NCBI RefSeq assembly: GCF_000716435.1
Contig: NZ_JNWO01000015.1
Span: 372,001 to 436,000, forward strand
DNA length: 64,000 nt
Direction of reading: 5' to 3'
Origin: Streptomyces xylophagus
Lineage (GTDB): Bacteria > Actinomycetota > Actinomycetes > Streptomycetales > Streptomycetaceae
A model generated the notes under the pieces. It was not told where the DNA came from and ran no database searches. It saw only the letters and a list, made by a program, of their open reading frames with translations. Of the stretch, positions 18,055 to 26,926 are shown piece by piece (position 1 is the first letter of the stretch; every line of letters starts with the position of its first letter). The position numbers and the translations under genes are program-made.

Positions 18055-18066
18055 AAGTATTTACTT
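18055..18066. promoter_or_regulatory. AT-rich palindrome upstream of xylF, candidate Rok7B7 operator
   Basis: AAGTATTTACTT is an AT-rich inverted repeat standing out in very GC-rich DNA, immediately followed by CTTGACG, a possible -35 element. It lies 80 bases before xylF. A related but imperfect stretch (TTAGAGTTCACTAG) occurs just before rok7B7. AT-rich palindromes are typical operators for XylR/ROK proteins. Confidence 0.45.
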
Positions 18067-18145
18067 CTTGACGCCGAACGCGCGGCCGAGTTGGCTTCCA
18101 GCCACCTCGGCCGCAACGACGCGGCCTCGTCAGGGAGGTTTCACA

Positions 18146-19252
18146 GTGAACACGCGTATGCGTCGTGCCGCCGTTGCTCTTATCGCCACCACGATGGCCG
18201 TCTCGATGGCCGCCTGTGGCAAGGCCGGCGACGACAAGAAGTCCGACAGCAGCTCCAGCTCGTCGGGCGGCACCAACGCCAAGATCGGTCTGCTTCTGCC
18301 CGACAGTGTCACCACGCGGTACGAGAAGTTCGACAAGCCGTACTTCGAGGCCAAGGTCAAGGAGCTCTGCTCCGGCTGCACCGTCGAGTACAACAACGCG
18401 AACGCCAGCGCGGCCACCCAGGCCCAGCAGGTCAGCAGCATGATCACCAAGGGCGTCAAGGTCATCGTGATCAGCGCCCAGGACTCCGCCGCGATCAAGT
18501 CCTCGATCCAGCAGGCGGTCAACAAGGGCATCAAGGTCGTCGCGTACGACCGTCTGGCCCAGGGCCCGGTCTCCGCGTACGTCTCCTTCGACAACGTCGA
18601 GGTCGGCAAGCTCCAGGGCGAGGCGCTCCTCACCTCGCTGGGCTCGAAGGCCACCACGAAGTCCAAGATCGTCATGATCAACGGTGACGACGCCGACCCG
18701 AACGCCGCGATGTTCAAGAAGGGCGCCCACGAGGCCCTCGACGGCAAGGTCGACATCGCCTACGAGCAGTCCGGCCTGTGGAAGGACACCGTCGCCAACC
18801 AGAAGGTCACGGCGGCCATCACCCAGCTCGGCGCCAAGAACATCGCGGGCGTCTACTCCGCCAACGACGGCATGGCCGGCGGTATCGCCACCGCCCTCAA
18901 GGGCGCCGGCATCAGCGGCATCCCGCTGACGGGTCAGGACGCGGAGCTCGCCGGTATCCAGCGCATCGTCGCCGGTACCCAGTCCAGCACCGTCTACAAG
19001 GCCTTCAAGCCGGAGGCCGAGGCGGCCGCCACGCTCGCCGTGGACCTGGCGCAGGGCAAGAGCATCACCTCGCTCGCCACCACGACCCAGACCAGCGGCT
19101 CCGGCAACAAGGTGCCCTCGCAGCTGCTCGTCCCGGTGTCGGTCACCAAGGCCAACATCAAGGACACGGTCATCAAGGACGGTCTCTACACCGTCGCGCA
19201 GATCTGCACCGCCGACTACGCCGCGGCGTGCAAGAAGGCCGGTCTGTCCTAA
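18146..19252 (+). CDS. xylF: xylose-binding lipoprotein XylF
   Basis: A 368-residue periplasmic-binding-protein-like lipoprotein of the ribose/xylose class. The signal peptide ends in the lipobox MAAC (VSMAACGKAGDDKK), followed by a Ser-rich linker. The core has the family pattern KIGLLLPDSVTTRYEKFDKPYFEAKVKEL, then VKVIVISAQDSAAIKSSI, VVAYDRL and GVYSANDGMAGGIATALKGAG. GTG 18,146 is chosen because GGGAGG lies upstream and the signal peptide begins right there. It is followed by the ATPase and permease genes xylG and xylH. By synteny with SCO6009-6011 it binds xylose. Confidence 0.88.
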   Translation: MNTRMRRAAVALIATTMAVSMAACGKAGDDKKSDSSSSSSGGTNAKIGLLLPDSVTTRYEKFDKPYFEAKVKELCSGCTVEYNNANASAATQAQQVSSMITKGVKVIVISAQDSAAIKSSIQQAVNKGIKVVAYDRLAQGPVSAYVSFDNVEVGKLQGEALLTSLGSKATTKSKIVMINGDDADPNAAMFKKGAHEALDGKVDIAYEQSGLWKDTVANQKVTAAITQLGAKNIAGVYSANDGMAGGIATALKGAGISGIPLTGQDAELAGIQRIVAGTQSSTVYKAFKPEAEAAATLAVDLAQGKSITSLATTTQTSGSGNKVPSQLLVPVSVTKANIKDTVIKDGLYTVAQICTADYAAACKKAGLS

Positions 19253-19392
19253 CCACCGCCCAGCGGTGACAAAGCCCCTTCGGCGTCCGCCCCACCCTCA
19301 AACCCCGCTGTGGGGCGGGCGCCGATCGGAACCCGTGCGAACGCAGCCGTTGCCAACAGGCATCGGCCGCGCGCATGTTCATCTTGTAAATC

Positions 19393-19406
19393 TGTGCCTA
19401 GGCACA
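19393..19406. promoter_or_regulatory. 14-bp palindrome in the xylF-xylG gap
   Basis: TGTGCCTAGGCACA is a perfect palindrome, 65 bases before xylG and followed at 19,421 by TTGACT. With no loop it is more like a protein-binding site than a terminator. This gap of 218 bases is unusually long for one operon, so xylGH may have an additional promoter. Confidence 0.45.
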
Positions 19407-19470
19407 ACCCTCCGCGGCTTTTGACTAGCGCGGCATCCCCGCCGGTCAGGCGGCGAAGGAGATGGTTAAC

Positions 19471-20250
19471 GTGTCCGCTACGCCCGTGCTGGCGTTGCGC
19501 GGAGTCTCCAAGCGATTCGGTGCGGTGCAGGCCCTCACCGAAGTAGAGCTGGAGGTCCACGCCGGAGAAGTCGTCGCACTGGTCGGCGACAACGGCGCAG
19601 GAAAGTCCACCCTGGTGAAGACCATCGCCGGGGTGCATCCCATCGATGAGGGAGTCATCGAGTGGGAGGGCAAGCCGGTCAGCATCAACAAGCCGCACGA
19701 CGCCCAGGGACTCGGCGTCGCGACGGTCTACCAGGACCTCGCGCTGTGCGACAACCTCGATGTCGTCGGCAACCTCTACCTCGGACGCGAGCTGCTGCGT
19801 CACGGGGTCATCGACGAGGTCACGATGGAGAAGAACTCCCGTGAGCTGCTGAGCACGCTCTCCATCCGCATCCCGAGCGTGCGCATCCCGATCGCCAGCC
19901 TCTCCGGTGGTCAGCGACAGGTCGTCGCCATCGCCCGCGCGCTGATCGGTGACCCCAAGGTCGTCATCCTCGACGAGCCCACCGCCGCCCTCGGCGTCGA
20001 GCAGACCGCCCAGGTCCTCGACCTGGTCGAGCGGCTGCGCGAGCGCAACCTCGGCGTCATCCTCATCAGCCACAACATGGCCGACGTCAAGGCGGTCGCC
20101 GACACCGTCAACGTGCTGCGCCTGGGCAAGAACAACGGCTCCTTCCCGGTGAAGGACACCAGTCAGGAAACGATCATCGCCGCGATCACCGGTGCCACGG
20201 ACAACGCCGTGACCCGTCGTGCGGTGCGCAGCACGGAGGCGGCAAAGTGA
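19471..20250 (+). CDS. xylG: xylose ABC importer ATPase XylG (single cassette)
   Basis: A 259-residue ATPase with Walker A GDNGAGKST, Q-loop YQDLALCDNL, signature LSGGQRQ, Walker B VVILDEP and switch His in ISHNMAD. Only one nucleotide-binding cassette is present, whereas enteric XylG/RbsA proteins carry two in tandem. The GTG at 19,471 is preferred to the ATG at 19,462 because AAGGAG lies 9 bases before it and directly abuts the ATG. Its stop overlaps the xylH start (GTGA), so the two are translationally coupled. Confidence 0.85.
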   Translation: MSATPVLALRGVSKRFGAVQALTEVELEVHAGEVVALVGDNGAGKSTLVKTIAGVHPIDEGVIEWEGKPVSINKPHDAQGLGVATVYQDLALCDNLDVVGNLYLGRELLRHGVIDEVTMEKNSRELLSTLSIRIPSVRIPIASLSGGQRQVVAIARALIGDPKVVILDEPTAALGVEQTAQVLDLVERLRERNLGVILISHNMADVKAVADTVNVLRLGKNNGSFPVKDTSQETIIAAITGATDNAVTRRAVRSTEAAK

Positions 20251-21566
20251 GCGACACGTCCAACACCGTGAAGAAGGACGCGGTGGAACCGACCACCGCG
20301 GCTCCCACCGAGGACCCCACGGCAGCGGCCGGTGCCGCCACCGTCGTCGACCCGCGTCTGCTGGTCCGCGAAGAGGGCTACAAGGGCTACATCACCGAGT
20401 TCAAGCGCAAGGTCAAGGGCGGTGAACTCGGCTCCCTGCCGGTCATCGCCGGCCTGATCGTCATCGGCATCATCTTCCAGTCGCAGAACAGCCGGTTCCT
20501 GAGCGCGGACAACCTGTCCAACATCAGCTACTACCTGTCGGCCACCGGCATGCTCGCCATCGGCCTGGTCTTCGTGCTGCTGCTCGGCGAGATCGACCTG
20601 TCCGTCGGCTCGGTCAGCGGTCTGGCGTCCACCCTGTTCGCCGTCTTCGTGGTCAACCACGGGATGAACGGCTGGCTGGCGCTGGTCCTGACCATCGTCA
20701 CGGGTGTCGGCATCGGCGCGCTGCACGGCTTCTTCTTCGCGAGGATCGGCGTACCGGCGTTCGTCGTCACCCTGGCCGGCTTCCTCGGCTGGAACGGTCT
20801 GATGCTGTGGCTGCTCGGTTCGAGCGGCACCATCAACATCCCGGACAGCGGTCCCGTGCACCTGCTCGGCCAGGGTTCCTTCTTCATGGACCAGTCGATC
20901 GCCGGTGCCTACATCCTGGCCGCGCTCGGCACCGCCTCCCTGGCCTACGGCTCACTCGTCGAGCAGCGCCGCCGCAAGGCCGCCGGGGTGCCGTTCCGGC
21001 CCACCAGCGAGATCGGTCTGCGGGTCGGTCTGCTCGCCGTGGCGGCGTTCGTCACCGCGGCCGTGCTGAACTCGTCGGCCGGTGTCTCCAACTCGCTGGT
21101 GATCTTCCTCGCCTCCCTGGTGATCGTGGACTTCGTCCTGCGTCGTACCCCGTACGGCCGCAAGGTCTTCGCGGTCGGCGGCGGCATCGAGGCCGCGCGC
21201 CGTGCCGGTATCAACGTGTCCATGATCCGGATCACCGTGTTCGCCATCTCCGGCGGCTTCGCGGCGGTCGGCGGTATGTTCTTCGCCGGCCAGACGCAGA
21301 GCGCCACGCTGAACGCCGGTGGCGGCAACACCCTGATGCTGGCCATCGCGGCGGCGGTCATCGGCGGTACGAGCCTCTTCGGAGGCCGCGGCACCGTCTG
21401 GTCCGCCCTGCTGGGCATGCTCGTCATCCAGTCGATCCAGACCGGCCTCGACCTGCTCAACATGAACACGTCGATCCAGTACATGATCACGGGTGGCGTC
21501 CTGCTCGGCGCGGTCGTCATCGACTCCGTGTCCCGCAAGAGCCAGAAGGCCGCCGGTCGCGGCTGA
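20247..21566 (+). CDS. xylH: xylose ABC importer permease XylH
   Basis: A 439-residue inner-membrane permease of the BPD_transp_2 (RbsC/XylH) family. A soluble N-terminal region of about 60 residues precedes roughly ten hydrophobic segments. Family phrases include LLGEIDLSVGSVSGLASTLFAV, GIGALHGFFFARIGVPAFVVTLAG and NTLMLAIAAAVIGGTSLFGGRGTVWSALLGMLVIQSIQTGLDLL. The GTG start overlaps the xylG stop by four bases. A strong hairpin follows, ending the xyl unit. Confidence 0.9.
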   Translation: MSDTSNTVKKDAVEPTTAAPTEDPTAAAGAATVVDPRLLVREEGYKGYITEFKRKVKGGELGSLPVIAGLIVIGIIFQSQNSRFLSADNLSNISYYLSATGMLAIGLVFVLLLGEIDLSVGSVSGLASTLFAVFVVNHGMNGWLALVLTIVTGVGIGALHGFFFARIGVPAFVVTLAGFLGWNGLMLWLLGSSGTINIPDSGPVHLLGQGSFFMDQSIAGAYILAALGTASLAYGSLVEQRRRKAAGVPFRPTSEIGLRVGLLAVAAFVTAAVLNSSAGVSNSLVIFLASLVIVDFVLRRTPYGRKVFAVGGGIEAARRAGINVSMIRITVFAISGGFAAVGGMFFAGQTQSATLNAGGGNTLMLAIAAAVIGGTSLFGGRGTVWSALLGMLVIQSIQTGLDLLNMNTSIQYMITGGVLLGAVVIDSVSRKSQKAAGRG

Positions 21567-21585
21567 CCTGCGCGCTTTCAGACCT

Positions 21586-21615
21586 GTGCCCGGTACCGAA
21601 GGCGGTACCGGGCAC
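21586..21615 (+). terminator. hairpin terminator after xylH
   Basis: A perfect 12-bp stem (GTGCCCGGTACC, 21,586-21,597; complement 21,604-21,615) with a 6-base loop, 19 bases after the xylH stop. Confidence 0.85.
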
Positions 21616-21760
21616 AGTCATGTCGTAGGAATGGCTGTTCTTGGGTACAGCCGATCGCGTGACGTATGACGCACAGCCCGGGCGCGGTCCGCAAAGACGG
21701 AACATTAGACTCGACAAGCCCGGCAACAGCTCGAACAGCTCTACTCGCAAGGAGGCACGG

Positions 21761-23689
21761 GTGCCGCTGCTGACCCGCATCAGGGGACCGCGCGATCTGG
21801 ACCGGCTCAGCCTGGAGCAGCTGGACCAGCTGGCCGAGGAGATCCGGACCTTCCTCGTCGACGCCGTCTCCAAGACCGGCGGCCACCTCGGCCCGAACCT
21901 CGGTGTGGTCGAGCTGACCATCGCCCTGCACCGCGTCTTCGAGTCGCCGAAGGACCGGGTGCTGTGGGACACCGGCCACCAGTCCTACGTGCACAAGCTG
22001 CTCACCGGCCGCCAGGACTTCTCCAAGCTGAAGATGAAGGGCGGCCTGTCCGGCTACCCCTCGCAGGCCGAGTCCGAGCACGACGTCATCGAGAACTCGC
22101 ACGCCTCCACGGTCCTCGGCTGGGCCGACGGCCTCGCCAAGGCCAACCAGGTGCTGAAACGCGACGACCACGTGGTCGCGGTCATCGGTGACGGCGCGCT
22201 GACCGGCGGTATGGCCTGGGAGGCGCTGAACAACATCGCCGACGCCAAGGACCGCCCGCTCGTCATCGTCGTCAACGACAACGAGCGCTCCTACGCACCG
22301 ACCATCGGCGGCCTCGCGAACCACCTGGCGACCCTGCGGACCACCGACGGCTACGAGCGCTTCCTGGCCCGCGGCAAGGACCTCCTGGAGCGCACCCCGG
22401 TCGTCGGCAAGCCCCTCTACGAGACGCTGCACGGCGCGAAGAAGGGCCTGAAGGACTTCATCGCCCCGCAGGGCATGTTCGAGGACCTCGGCCTGAAGTA
22501 CGTCGGCCCGATCGACGGCCACGACATCGAGGCGATGGAGTCCGCGCTCGCCCGCGCCAAGCGCTTCGGCGGCCCGGTGATCGTCCACGTCCTCACCGAG
22601 AAGGGCCGCGGCTACCAGCCCGCCCTCCAGGACGAGGCGGACCGCTTCCACGGCATCGGCCCCATCCACCCCGACACCGGCCTGCCGATCAAGGCCTCCG
22701 GCGCCGACTGGACCTCCGTCTTCGGCGACGAGATGGTCGCGCTGGGCCAGGAGCGCGAGGACATCGTCGCGATCACCGCCGCGATGCTCCAGCCCGTCGG
22801 CCTGAAGAAGTTCGCCGACGCCTTCCCGAACCGCATCTACGACGTCGGCATCGCCGAGCAGCACGGCGCCGTCTCCGCGGCGGGCCTCGCCACCGGGGGA
22901 CTGCACCCCGTCTTCGCGGTCTACGCCACCTTCCTCAACCGTGCCTTCGACCAGGTGCTGATGGACGTGGCCCTGCACAAGTGCGGGGTGACCTTCGTCC
23001 TGGACCGGGCCGGCGTCACCGGCACCGACGGCGCCTCGCACAACGGCATGTGGGACATGTCGATCCTCCAGGTCGTCCCGGGCCTCCGGCTCGCCGCGCC
23101 GCGCGACGCCGAGCAGGTCCGCGCCCAACTGCGCGAGGCCGTGCAGGTCAAGGACGCGCCGACCGTGGTCCGCTTCTCCAAGGGCGCGGTCGGCCCCGCC
23201 GTACCCGCCGTGGGCCGCATCGGCGGCATGGACGTGCTGCGCGCGCCCGGCACCGACGCCCCGGACGTCCTGCTGGTCTCCGTCGGCGCGCTGGCGCCCA
23301 TGTGCCTGGAGATCGCCGCCCTCCTCGACAAGCAGGGCATCACCACCACCGTCGTCGACCCGCGCTGGGTCAAGCCCGTCGACGAGGCCATGGCCCCCCT
23401 TGCGGAGCAGCACCGGGTGGTCGTCACCGTCGAGGACAACTCCCGTGTCGGCGGCGTCGGTTCGTCGATCGCGCAGGCACTGCGCGACGCCGGAGTGGAT
23501 GTTCCGCTCCGCGACTTCGGCATCCCGCCGCGCTTCCTCGACCACGCCTCGCGTGCCGAGGTGATGACGGAGATCGGCCTCACCGCGCCGGACATCGCCC
23601 GCCAGGTGACCGGCCTGGTCTCCAAGCTGGACGGCCGCTTCGACCGCCCCACGGCGGAGGTCGACTCGGTGGAGTCGGCACGCGACTGA
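21761..23689 (+). CDS. dxs: 1-deoxy-D-xylulose-5-phosphate synthase
   Basis: A 642-residue cytoplasmic thiamine-diphosphate enzyme that joins pyruvate and glyceraldehyde 3-phosphate to make DXP, the first step of the MEP isoprenoid route. The N-terminal half shows [30 protein letters not shown] and the TPP-binding [16 protein letters not shown]; the middle has [17 protein letters not shown]; the transketolase-like half has [14 protein letters not shown] and [16 protein letters not shown]. Length is normal. The GTG at 21,761 is supported by AAGGAGG 5 bases upstream; an in-frame start at 21,641 lacks one. A possible -10 (TAGACT, 21,706) lies upstream, so the gene probably has its own promoter. 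Confidence 0.96.
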   Translation: MPLLTRIRGPRDLDRLSLEQLDQLAEEIRTFLVDAVSKTGGHLGPNLGVVELTIALHRVFESPKDRVLWDTGHQSYVHKLLTGRQDFSKLKMKGGLSGYPSQAESEHDVIENSHASTVLGWADGLAKANQVLKRDDHVVAVIGDGALTGGMAWEALNNIADAKDRPLVIVVNDNERSYAPTIGGLANHLATLRTTDGYERFLARGKDLLERTPVVGKPLYETLHGAKKGLKDFIAPQGMFEDLGLKYVGPIDGHDIEAMESALARAKRFGGPVIVHVLTEKGRGYQPALQDEADRFHGIGPIHPDTGLPIKASGADWTSVFGDEMVALGQEREDIVAITAAMLQPVGLKKFADAFPNRIYDVGIAEQHGAVSAAGLATGGLHPVFAVYATFLNRAFDQVLMDVALHKCGVTFVLDRAGVTGTDGASHNGMWDMSILQVVPGLRLAAPRDAEQVRAQLREAVQVKDAPTVVRFSKGAVGPAVPAVGRIGGMDVLRAPGTDAPDVLLVSVGALAPMCLEIAALLDKQGITTTVVDPRWVKPVDEAMAPLAEQHRVVVTVEDNSRVGGVGSSIAQALRDAGVDVPLRDFGIPPRFLDHASRAEVMTEIGLTAPDIARQVTGLVSKLDGRFDRPTAEVDSVESARD

Positions 23690-23710
23690 GGCACGGCCGC
23701 ACCGCTGAAC

Positions 23711-23750
23711 GGGCCGCTTCCACCACTCTTTGCAGTGGTGAAAGCGGCCC
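23711..23750 (+). terminator. hairpin terminator after dxs
   Basis: A 17-position stem with one mismatch (GGGCCGCTT...CACCACT at 23,711-23,727 pairing with 23,734-23,750) and a 6-base loop, 21 bases after the dxs stop. Confidence 0.8.
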
Positions 23751-23836
23751 ATTCGCGTGAACCCGCCCGCGTCGGGGCATACGCACATCGCCCCCTCTCG
23801 ATCATGTCGAGGACGCCAAGCGTGGGAGGTACACCC

Positions 23837-25360
23837 GTGAGCAGCACCCTCTTCCGGACGAAGAGAGTCGAACAGTCCATCAAGGACACCGAGGAACCGG
23901 AGCACGCGCTCCGAAAGTCCCTCTCCGCCCTGGATCTGACCGTCTTCGGCGTCGGTGTCGTCATCGGCACCGGCATCTTCGTCCTCACCGGCACGGCCGC
24001 CAAGAACACCGCCGGCCCCGCGGTGGCCCTGTCCTTCGTCGTCGCCGGCGTCGTCTGTGCCCTCGCGGCGCTCTGCTACGCCGAGTTCGCGTCCACGGTC
24101 CCGGTCGCGGGCTCGGCGTACACCTTCTCGTACGCCTCGCTCGGCGAACTCCCCGCCTGGACCATCGGCTGGGACCTGGTCCTCGAACTCGCCCTCGGCA
24201 CGGCGGTGGTGGCCGTCGGCTGGTCCGGCTACATCCACTCGCTGCTGGACAACGCGGGCTGGCACCTGCCCGAGGCGCTCAGCGGCCGGGACGGCGCCCA
24301 CGGCTTCGGCTTCGACATCCTCGCCGCCGCGCTCGTCCTCGTCCTCACCGCGATCCTCGTCCTCGGCATGAAGCTCTCCGCGCGGGTCACCTCGGTCGTC
24401 GTCGCCATCAAGGTGGCCGTCGTCCTCGTGGTGATCGTCGCCGGCGCCTTCTTCATCAAGGGCGACAACTACAAGCCCTTCATCCCCAAGTCGCAGGCCG
24501 TGGAGGCGGGCGGCAACCTCAAAGCCCCGCTCATCCAGCTGATGTTCGGCTGGGCGCCCTCCAACTTCGGCGTCATGGGCATCTTCACCGCCGCCTCGGT
24601 GGTCTTCTTCGCCTTCATCGGCTTCGACGTCGTCGCCACCGCCGCCGAGGAGACCCGCAACCCCAAGCGGGACGTGCCGCGCGGCATCCTCGGCTCGCTG
24701 GTCATCTGCACCACGCTCTACGTCGCCGTCGCGGTCGTCGTGACCGGTATGCAGAAGTACAGCTCACTGTCGATCGACGCACCGCTCGCCGACGCGTTCA
24801 AGGCCACCGGCCACCCGTGGTTCGCGGGCCTGATCAGCTTCGGCGCCGCGATCGGCCTGACGACGGTGTGCATGATCCTGCTGCTCGGCCAGGCCCGCGT
24901 CTTCTTCGCGATGAGCCGCGACGGGCTCCTGCCGCGCTTCTTCTCGCACGTCCACCCGCGCTTCCGCACCCCGTACCGCCCGACCATCCTCCTCGGCGTG
25001 ATCATCGCGATCGTCTCGGGCTTCACGAGCCTCAGCGAACTCGCCGAACTGGTCAACATCGGCACGCTGTTCGCCTTCATCGTCGTCGCGATCGGCGTCG
25101 TCATCCTGAGGAACAAGCGCCCGGACCTGCCCCGCTCCTTCCGCACCCCCCTGGTCCCTGCCCTCCCGATCGTCTCGGTCCTCGCCTCCCTCTGGCTGAT
25201 GCTCAACCTCCCCGCCGAAACCTGGCTCCGCTTCGCCATCTGGATGGCCATCGGCTTCGCCGTGTACTTCTTCTACGGCCGCACGCACAGCCGCCTGGGC
25301 CTGCAACAGGCGGCGGAGGCGGGCGAGTCCGCGGTACCGCCGACCGGAAACGCCTCGTAG
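23837..25360 (+). CDS. APC-family amino acid permease
   Basis: A 507-residue inner-membrane transporter with about 12-13 hydrophobic segments. The first has the APC unwound-helix signature GVGVVIGTGIFVLTG, and a later loop reads FIGFDVVATAAEETRNPKRDVPRGILGSL, typical of the cationic amino acid transporter / YfnA group. GTG 23,837 is chosen because GGGAGG lies 7 bases upstream and the N-terminus FRTKRVEQSIKDTEEPEHALRKSLSALDL is typical of these proteins. The gene stands alone between two hairpins. The substrate is probably a cationic or branched amino acid, but the sequence does not settle it. Confidence 0.9.
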   Translation: MSSTLFRTKRVEQSIKDTEEPEHALRKSLSALDLTVFGVGVVIGTGIFVLTGTAAKNTAGPAVALSFVVAGVVCALAALCYAEFASTVPVAGSAYTFSYASLGELPAWTIGWDLVLELALGTAVVAVGWSGYIHSLLDNAGWHLPEALSGRDGAHGFGFDILAAALVLVLTAILVLGMKLSARVTSVVVAIKVAVVLVVIVAGAFFIKGDNYKPFIPKSQAVEAGGNLKAPLIQLMFGWAPSNFGVMGIFTAASVVFFAFIGFDVVATAAEETRNPKRDVPRGILGSLVICTTLYVAVAVVVTGMQKYSSLSIDAPLADAFKATGHPWFAGLISFGAAIGLTTVCMILLLGQARVFFAMSRDGLLPRFFSHVHPRFRTPYRPTILLGVIIAIVSGFTSLSELAELVNIGTLFAFIVVAIGVVILRNKRPDLPRSFRTPLVPALPIVSVLASLWLMLNLPAETWLRFAIWMAIGFAVYFFYGRTHSRLGLQQAAEAGESAVPPTGNAS

Positions 25361-25378
25361 GCAAGCCAGTTGACCGTC

Positions 25379-25421
25379 CGGCCCGGTAAATCCCGCTCCG
25401 CGCGGGGGACTTACCGGGCCG
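25379..25421. terminator. bidirectional hairpin terminator between convergent genes
   Basis: An 11-bp outer stem (CGGCCCGGTAA, 25,379-25,389; complement 25,411-25,421) encloses an inner CCCGC/GCGGG stem. It lies between the stop codons of the permease and the convergent PIN-like gene, so it can serve both. Confidence 0.8.
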
Positions 25422-25434
25422 CATGACGTACACG

Positions 25435-25806
25435 TCACCCCCGCACACTGCGCGGCCCGGTGACCTCCGCCCCCAACTCCGCCACCCTGCACCGCAGTTC
25501 GCGGTCCGCTGTGACCACCAGGCACGGCCGACCGGCAGCCTCGGCGACCAGTTCGACCATGCGGTCGTCGCCGCTGCCGGGTGCCGAGTCCACCCGTACA
25601 CCCGGCACGGACTCCACTCCGCGGGCCGCGCCCTCCACCACGAGGACGAGCTCCACGGGGTCCGTGCGGCCCGGCAGACCGTCGCTCGCGAGCCGGTCAC
25701 GGAGGCGCTCGGCGGCACCCTTCCGGTCGCGCCACCAGCCGTCGGGCACCGACCCGACGACGTTCGCGCCGTCGACGATCACGAGCAGGGGAGTGTCCTC
25801 GTCCAT
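25435..25806 (-). CDS. small PIN/NYN-like domain protein
   Basis: A 123-residue protein with the layout of a PIN/NYN-type nuclease fold: VIVDGANVVG (Asp12 on the first strand, then DGAN), a central GSGDDRMVELV (Asp80, Asp81) and VVTADRELRCRVAELGAEV (Asp101). The conserved acidic residues would bind a metal ion, and related proteins cut RNA. Homologues in Streptomyces are sometimes labelled NTP pyrophosphohydrolase, which I do not support because no Nudix box is present. It is divergent from the next gene by 68 bases and convergent with the permease. Catalysis is inferred only. Confidence 0.6.
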   Translation of the reverse strand: MDEDTPLLVIVDGANVVGSVPDGWWRDRKGAAERLRDRLASDGLPGRTDPVELVLVVEGAARGVESVPGVRVDSAPGSGDDRMVELVAEAAGRPCLVVTADRELRCRVAELGAEVTGPRSVRG

Positions 25807-25874
25807 GGCGCAAGGGTCGCACGCGAGGCGGGGGCGCCCCGCGCGGAAGCGACCGCCCCGATTACAGTGAACCG

Positions 25875-26894
25875 GTGAACGGCGACTGGCTCCTCCGCGG
25901 CCGCGACGGCCGGCTCAGTGTGTATCTGCCCTCGGGCGACGCCGTCCTGTGCCGGGCGGAACGCGGCCCCGGCGGCCTCTGGAGCGCCCCGCGCAAGGTG
26001 GGCGGCGACCAGAAGCTGCACCCGGGGCTGCTCGGCATCGGACAGGGCGCGGACGGTTACGCCCATCTGGTGTCCTGGCGCCCCACGGCGGCCGGCGAGT
26101 CCGGACTGGTCCATTCCACGCACTTCCGCCCCCGGCTCGCGGCCCTCGACTGGAGCCCGATCGGCCACCCGGACAAGAAGGGCGACCGCACCGGCGTACC
26201 GGCGATCGCGGTCGACGCGGAGGGCCGGGCCCATGTCTTCGTGCGCAACACGGCGGGCGGGGTGAGCATGCTGGCCCAGAAGGAGAAGGGCGGCTGGGAA
26301 CCCTGGCGCGACCTCAAGGGGAGTGACGTCCACGAGGACCTCGCGGCGGTGACGGGGGAGTCCGGCACGGTCGAGCTGTACGCGGCGGTGCCCGGCGCGA
26401 TCCTCCACTGGCGCCAGCTGGAGCCGGGCGCACAACCGGTGCTGGAGGAGGCGATGGAGGCCCGCATCCGCCCCGGCACGCTCCGCGCCCTGGCCACCTC
26501 CCCGGAGAACACCACCCTGTACTACACGGACGACTCCGGCGACCTCTGCGCCTGGCGCCCCGGCACCAAGCCGATCACCCTCCTGCCCTCCGCGGGCCCC
26601 GGCCCGGTGTCCGCCGTCCGCTGCGAACTCGACGGCTACGACTGCACGTTGCTCGCCCAGCGCTCGGCCAGTGGCCGGGTCGCCTTCGCCGCGTACCCCA
26701 CGGAGCAGGAGGCCGCGGGCGCCTGGTGGACCGAGTCGGGCCCCCAACTCCCGGCGGACGCCGAGGTCTCCCTCACCCTGGACGAGGACGACCGGGTCGC
26801 CGCGGCGACGATGTCCCCGTCCACCGGCCAACTCCTGGTCACGCGGCGGAAGGAGGAGGCGGGGCTGGCGCTGGAGGCGTGGCGGGAGGTCTGA
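25875..26894 (+). CDS. hypothetical beta-propeller-like protein
   Basis: A 339-residue protein without signal or membrane segment. It shows repeated units of about 45-50 residues with W/Y-rich strands (LLRGRDGRLSVYLPSGDAVLCRAE, GVPAIAVDAEGRAHVFVRNTAGGVSMLAQKEKGGWEPW, LYYTDDSGDLCAWRPGTKPI). This pattern resembles five- or six-bladed propellers of the lectin-like PLL/tectonin kind. No catalytic motif is seen. GTG 25,875 is the start; TACAGT at 25,863-25,868 ends only 6 bases before it, so the mRNA may be leaderless. The alternative start at 25,581 runs through the divergent gene and is unlikely. Function is unknown. Confidence 0.65.
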   Translation: MNGDWLLRGRDGRLSVYLPSGDAVLCRAERGPGGLWSAPRKVGGDQKLHPGLLGIGQGADGYAHLVSWRPTAAGESGLVHSTHFRPRLAALDWSPIGHPDKKGDRTGVPAIAVDAEGRAHVFVRNTAGGVSMLAQKEKGGWEPWRDLKGSDVHEDLAAVTGESGTVELYAAVPGAILHWRQLEPGAQPVLEEAMEARIRPGTLRALATSPENTTLYYTDDSGDLCAWRPGTKPITLLPSAGPGPVSAVRCELDGYDCTLLAQRSASGRVAFAAYPTEQEAAGAWWTESGPQLPADAEVSLTLDEDDRVAAATMSPSTGQLLVTRRKEEAGLALEAWREV

Positions 26895-26926
26895 CCGACC
26901 ACTTGGTTCCGCCGCGTCAGGACGGA

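Noticed and set aside
21578..24301. A 907-codon open frame antisense to dxs and the permease
   Set aside because: It spans two well-supported genes and their terminator and shows only Gly/Ala/Val/Arg/Asp-rich filler.
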